Origin: an uncultured Clostridia bacterium
Lineage (GTDB): Bacteria; Bacillota; Clostridia; Oscillospirales; Ruminococcaceae
Assembly (NCBI GenBank): GCA_947175655.1
Contig: CAMWNQ010000106.1
Location: 1-6,005 of the forward strand
DNA length: 6,005 nt
Reading direction: 5' to 3'
A program made the translations under genes and the position numbers. Below the pieces are notes generated by a model that was not told where the DNA came from, did no database searches, and saw only the letters and a list, made by a program, of their open reading frames with translations. This document shows positions 5,233-6,005 of this stretch, in pieces. How positions within the stretch are numbered: position 1 is the stretch's first letter; every line of letters starts with the position of its first letter.

Positions 5233-5980
5233 AATATTGTACACTCCTGTTATTTAAAATATTATTTTCGATATACATTTCATACGCTCTTCCATATTTT
5301 GAGAAACTTGTTTTATATATCTTCATATCTGAAAGGCATTTTATAAGCCAGTCCGGAATCGAATCTGAAACTTTGACTTCCATAAGACGTTCATCTTCAT
5401 CAATAATCTGATTTCCGTAGCTTGGAGATGAAAGAAATAAATCATCACGTCTTTCTGTAATTTTACGGTCGAAAGTGAGTCGGAAATCACTGTTATCTTT
5501 TCCGAAGAAAGCCGTACGCTGATAGCTTATATACTGTTTGGGTTTGACACTGTAATTTAAAAGAAAAGCATCAAGTTCCCTGAATACCTGATTTATTATG
5601 TAACTGTCTGACTTGGGTTTCTGTCTAGTATCAAGATAAATATCTGATTCTTCAAGGGTAAATGTGACACGTCTTTTTGCAACAACTCCTCCTATTTTTT
5701 TCTTTATTTCGAGAAAAACAGTATCATCGGGTTTTGCAGGTGAATAATAGCTTCTGAGACGTATTTTTTCCTTGTAATAGGGTTTTGCAAGTGATTCCCT
5801 TATAAGAAAATCATCATCAGTATCATAATAGACATTATATACACCATATTCTTTTCCGCCTATACAGAATTTATCCGGATTCATATACTTATAAATTTCA
5901 TCAAGCAGATATTCATACTGACTTTTATTGAGAAGAAATTTAATTTCTTTTCTTGCAAATGTATTTATAGCCATAAGCAT
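5225..5980 (-). CDS. VTC-domain polyphosphate polymerase-like protein
   Basis: A soluble 251-residue protein made of one VTC domain, the triphosphate-tunnel fold of yeast Vtc4, which makes polyphosphate from ATP. The tunnel's charged residues appear in order: R10, E12 and K14 (ARKEIKF), K72-R74-R76 (KIRLR), E91 and K93 (FLEIKKK), R103-R104, R155 (SYQR), D171-R172 (TFDRK), E201 and K203 (LMEVKV), and K228 near the end (SKYGRA). These match the basic lining and acidic metal-binding positions of the family, so the catalytic tunnel looks complete. There is no membrane segment or SPX domain. It overlaps the DUF4956 gene by 8 bp, giving tight coupling and probably equal amounts of both proteins. 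The ATG at 5980 follows AAAGGA (5990-5985) by four bases; the ATG at 5974, two codons in, is an equally plausible start. Activity in this bacterial branch is predicted, not shown. The promoter lies beyond the right edge. Confidence 0.9.
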   Translation of the reverse strand: MLMAINTFARKEIKFLLNKSQYEYLLDEIYKYMNPDKFCIGGKEYGVYNVYYDTDDDFLIRESLAKPYYKEKIRLRSYYSPAKPDDTVFLEIKKKIGGVVAKRRVTFTLEESDIYLDTRQKPKSDSYIINQVFRELDAFLLNYSVKPKQYISYQRTAFFGKDNSDFRLTFDRKITERRDDLFLSSPSYGNQIIDEDERLMEVKVSDSIPDWLIKCLSDMKIYKTSFSKYGRAYEMYIENNILNNRSVQYYV

Positions 5981-6005
5981 ATTTTCCTTTCATAATTTTT
6001 TACTT

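Overview
The window is AT-rich DNA (about one-third G+C by eye) from what looks like a low-GC Firmicute, most likely a Clostridia/Ruminococcus-like gut or rumen anaerobe. This rests on three things: strong AGGAGG-type ribosome binding sites, textbook sigma-A promoters, and the gene set (a SpoIVFB-like M50 protease next to radA, a flavin reductase-rubredoxin fusion, and a VTC-domain plus DUF4956 pair). The taxon is an inference; no rRNA or marker phylogeny is available here. No tRNA, rRNA, CRISPR array or transposase was seen.

Left edge (1-34): this is not genomic DNA. Bases 2-34 match the Illumina Nextera read-1 transposase adapter at 31 of 33 positions, so the contig end carries untrimmed library adapter. 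One of the two mismatches creates an ATG that makes a truncated gene look complete. Genomic sequence begins at about 35.

Plus-strand block A (35-2188): the tail of a small single-pass membrane protein overlaps (ATGA) a compact intramembrane site-2 metalloprotease. After a 28-bp gap comes radA, encoding the DNA-repair and recombination ATPase. The first two genes form a membrane pair that recalls SpoIVFA/SpoIVFB in arrangement only; RadA appears to be co-transcribed.

Plus-strand block B (2219-3409): a near-perfect promoter drives a two-gene unit, a flavin reductase-rubredoxin fusion (high-molecular-weight rubredoxin type, electron transfer to oxygen or NO detoxifying enzymes) and a cyclophilin peptidyl-prolyl isomerase.

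Block C (3410-4512): a single gene with its own promoter and a TTG start encodes a membrane-anchored alpha/beta hydrolase. Its leucine codons differ sharply from those of its neighbours. A perfect 13-bp hairpin lies just upstream of its promoter, and 11-bp inverted copies of a terminator-like AAAAAAATCCG sequence flank the unit. Together these suggest a transferred cassette sitting in the space between two convergent operons.

Minus-strand block D (4513-5980): a soluble VTC-type polyphosphate polymerase domain gene is followed, with an 8-bp overlap, by a DUF4956 multi-pass membrane protein gene. They probably act as one membrane-associated module. A strong intrinsic terminator lies downstream at 4399-4441. 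The promoter and any further partner genes lie beyond the right edge.
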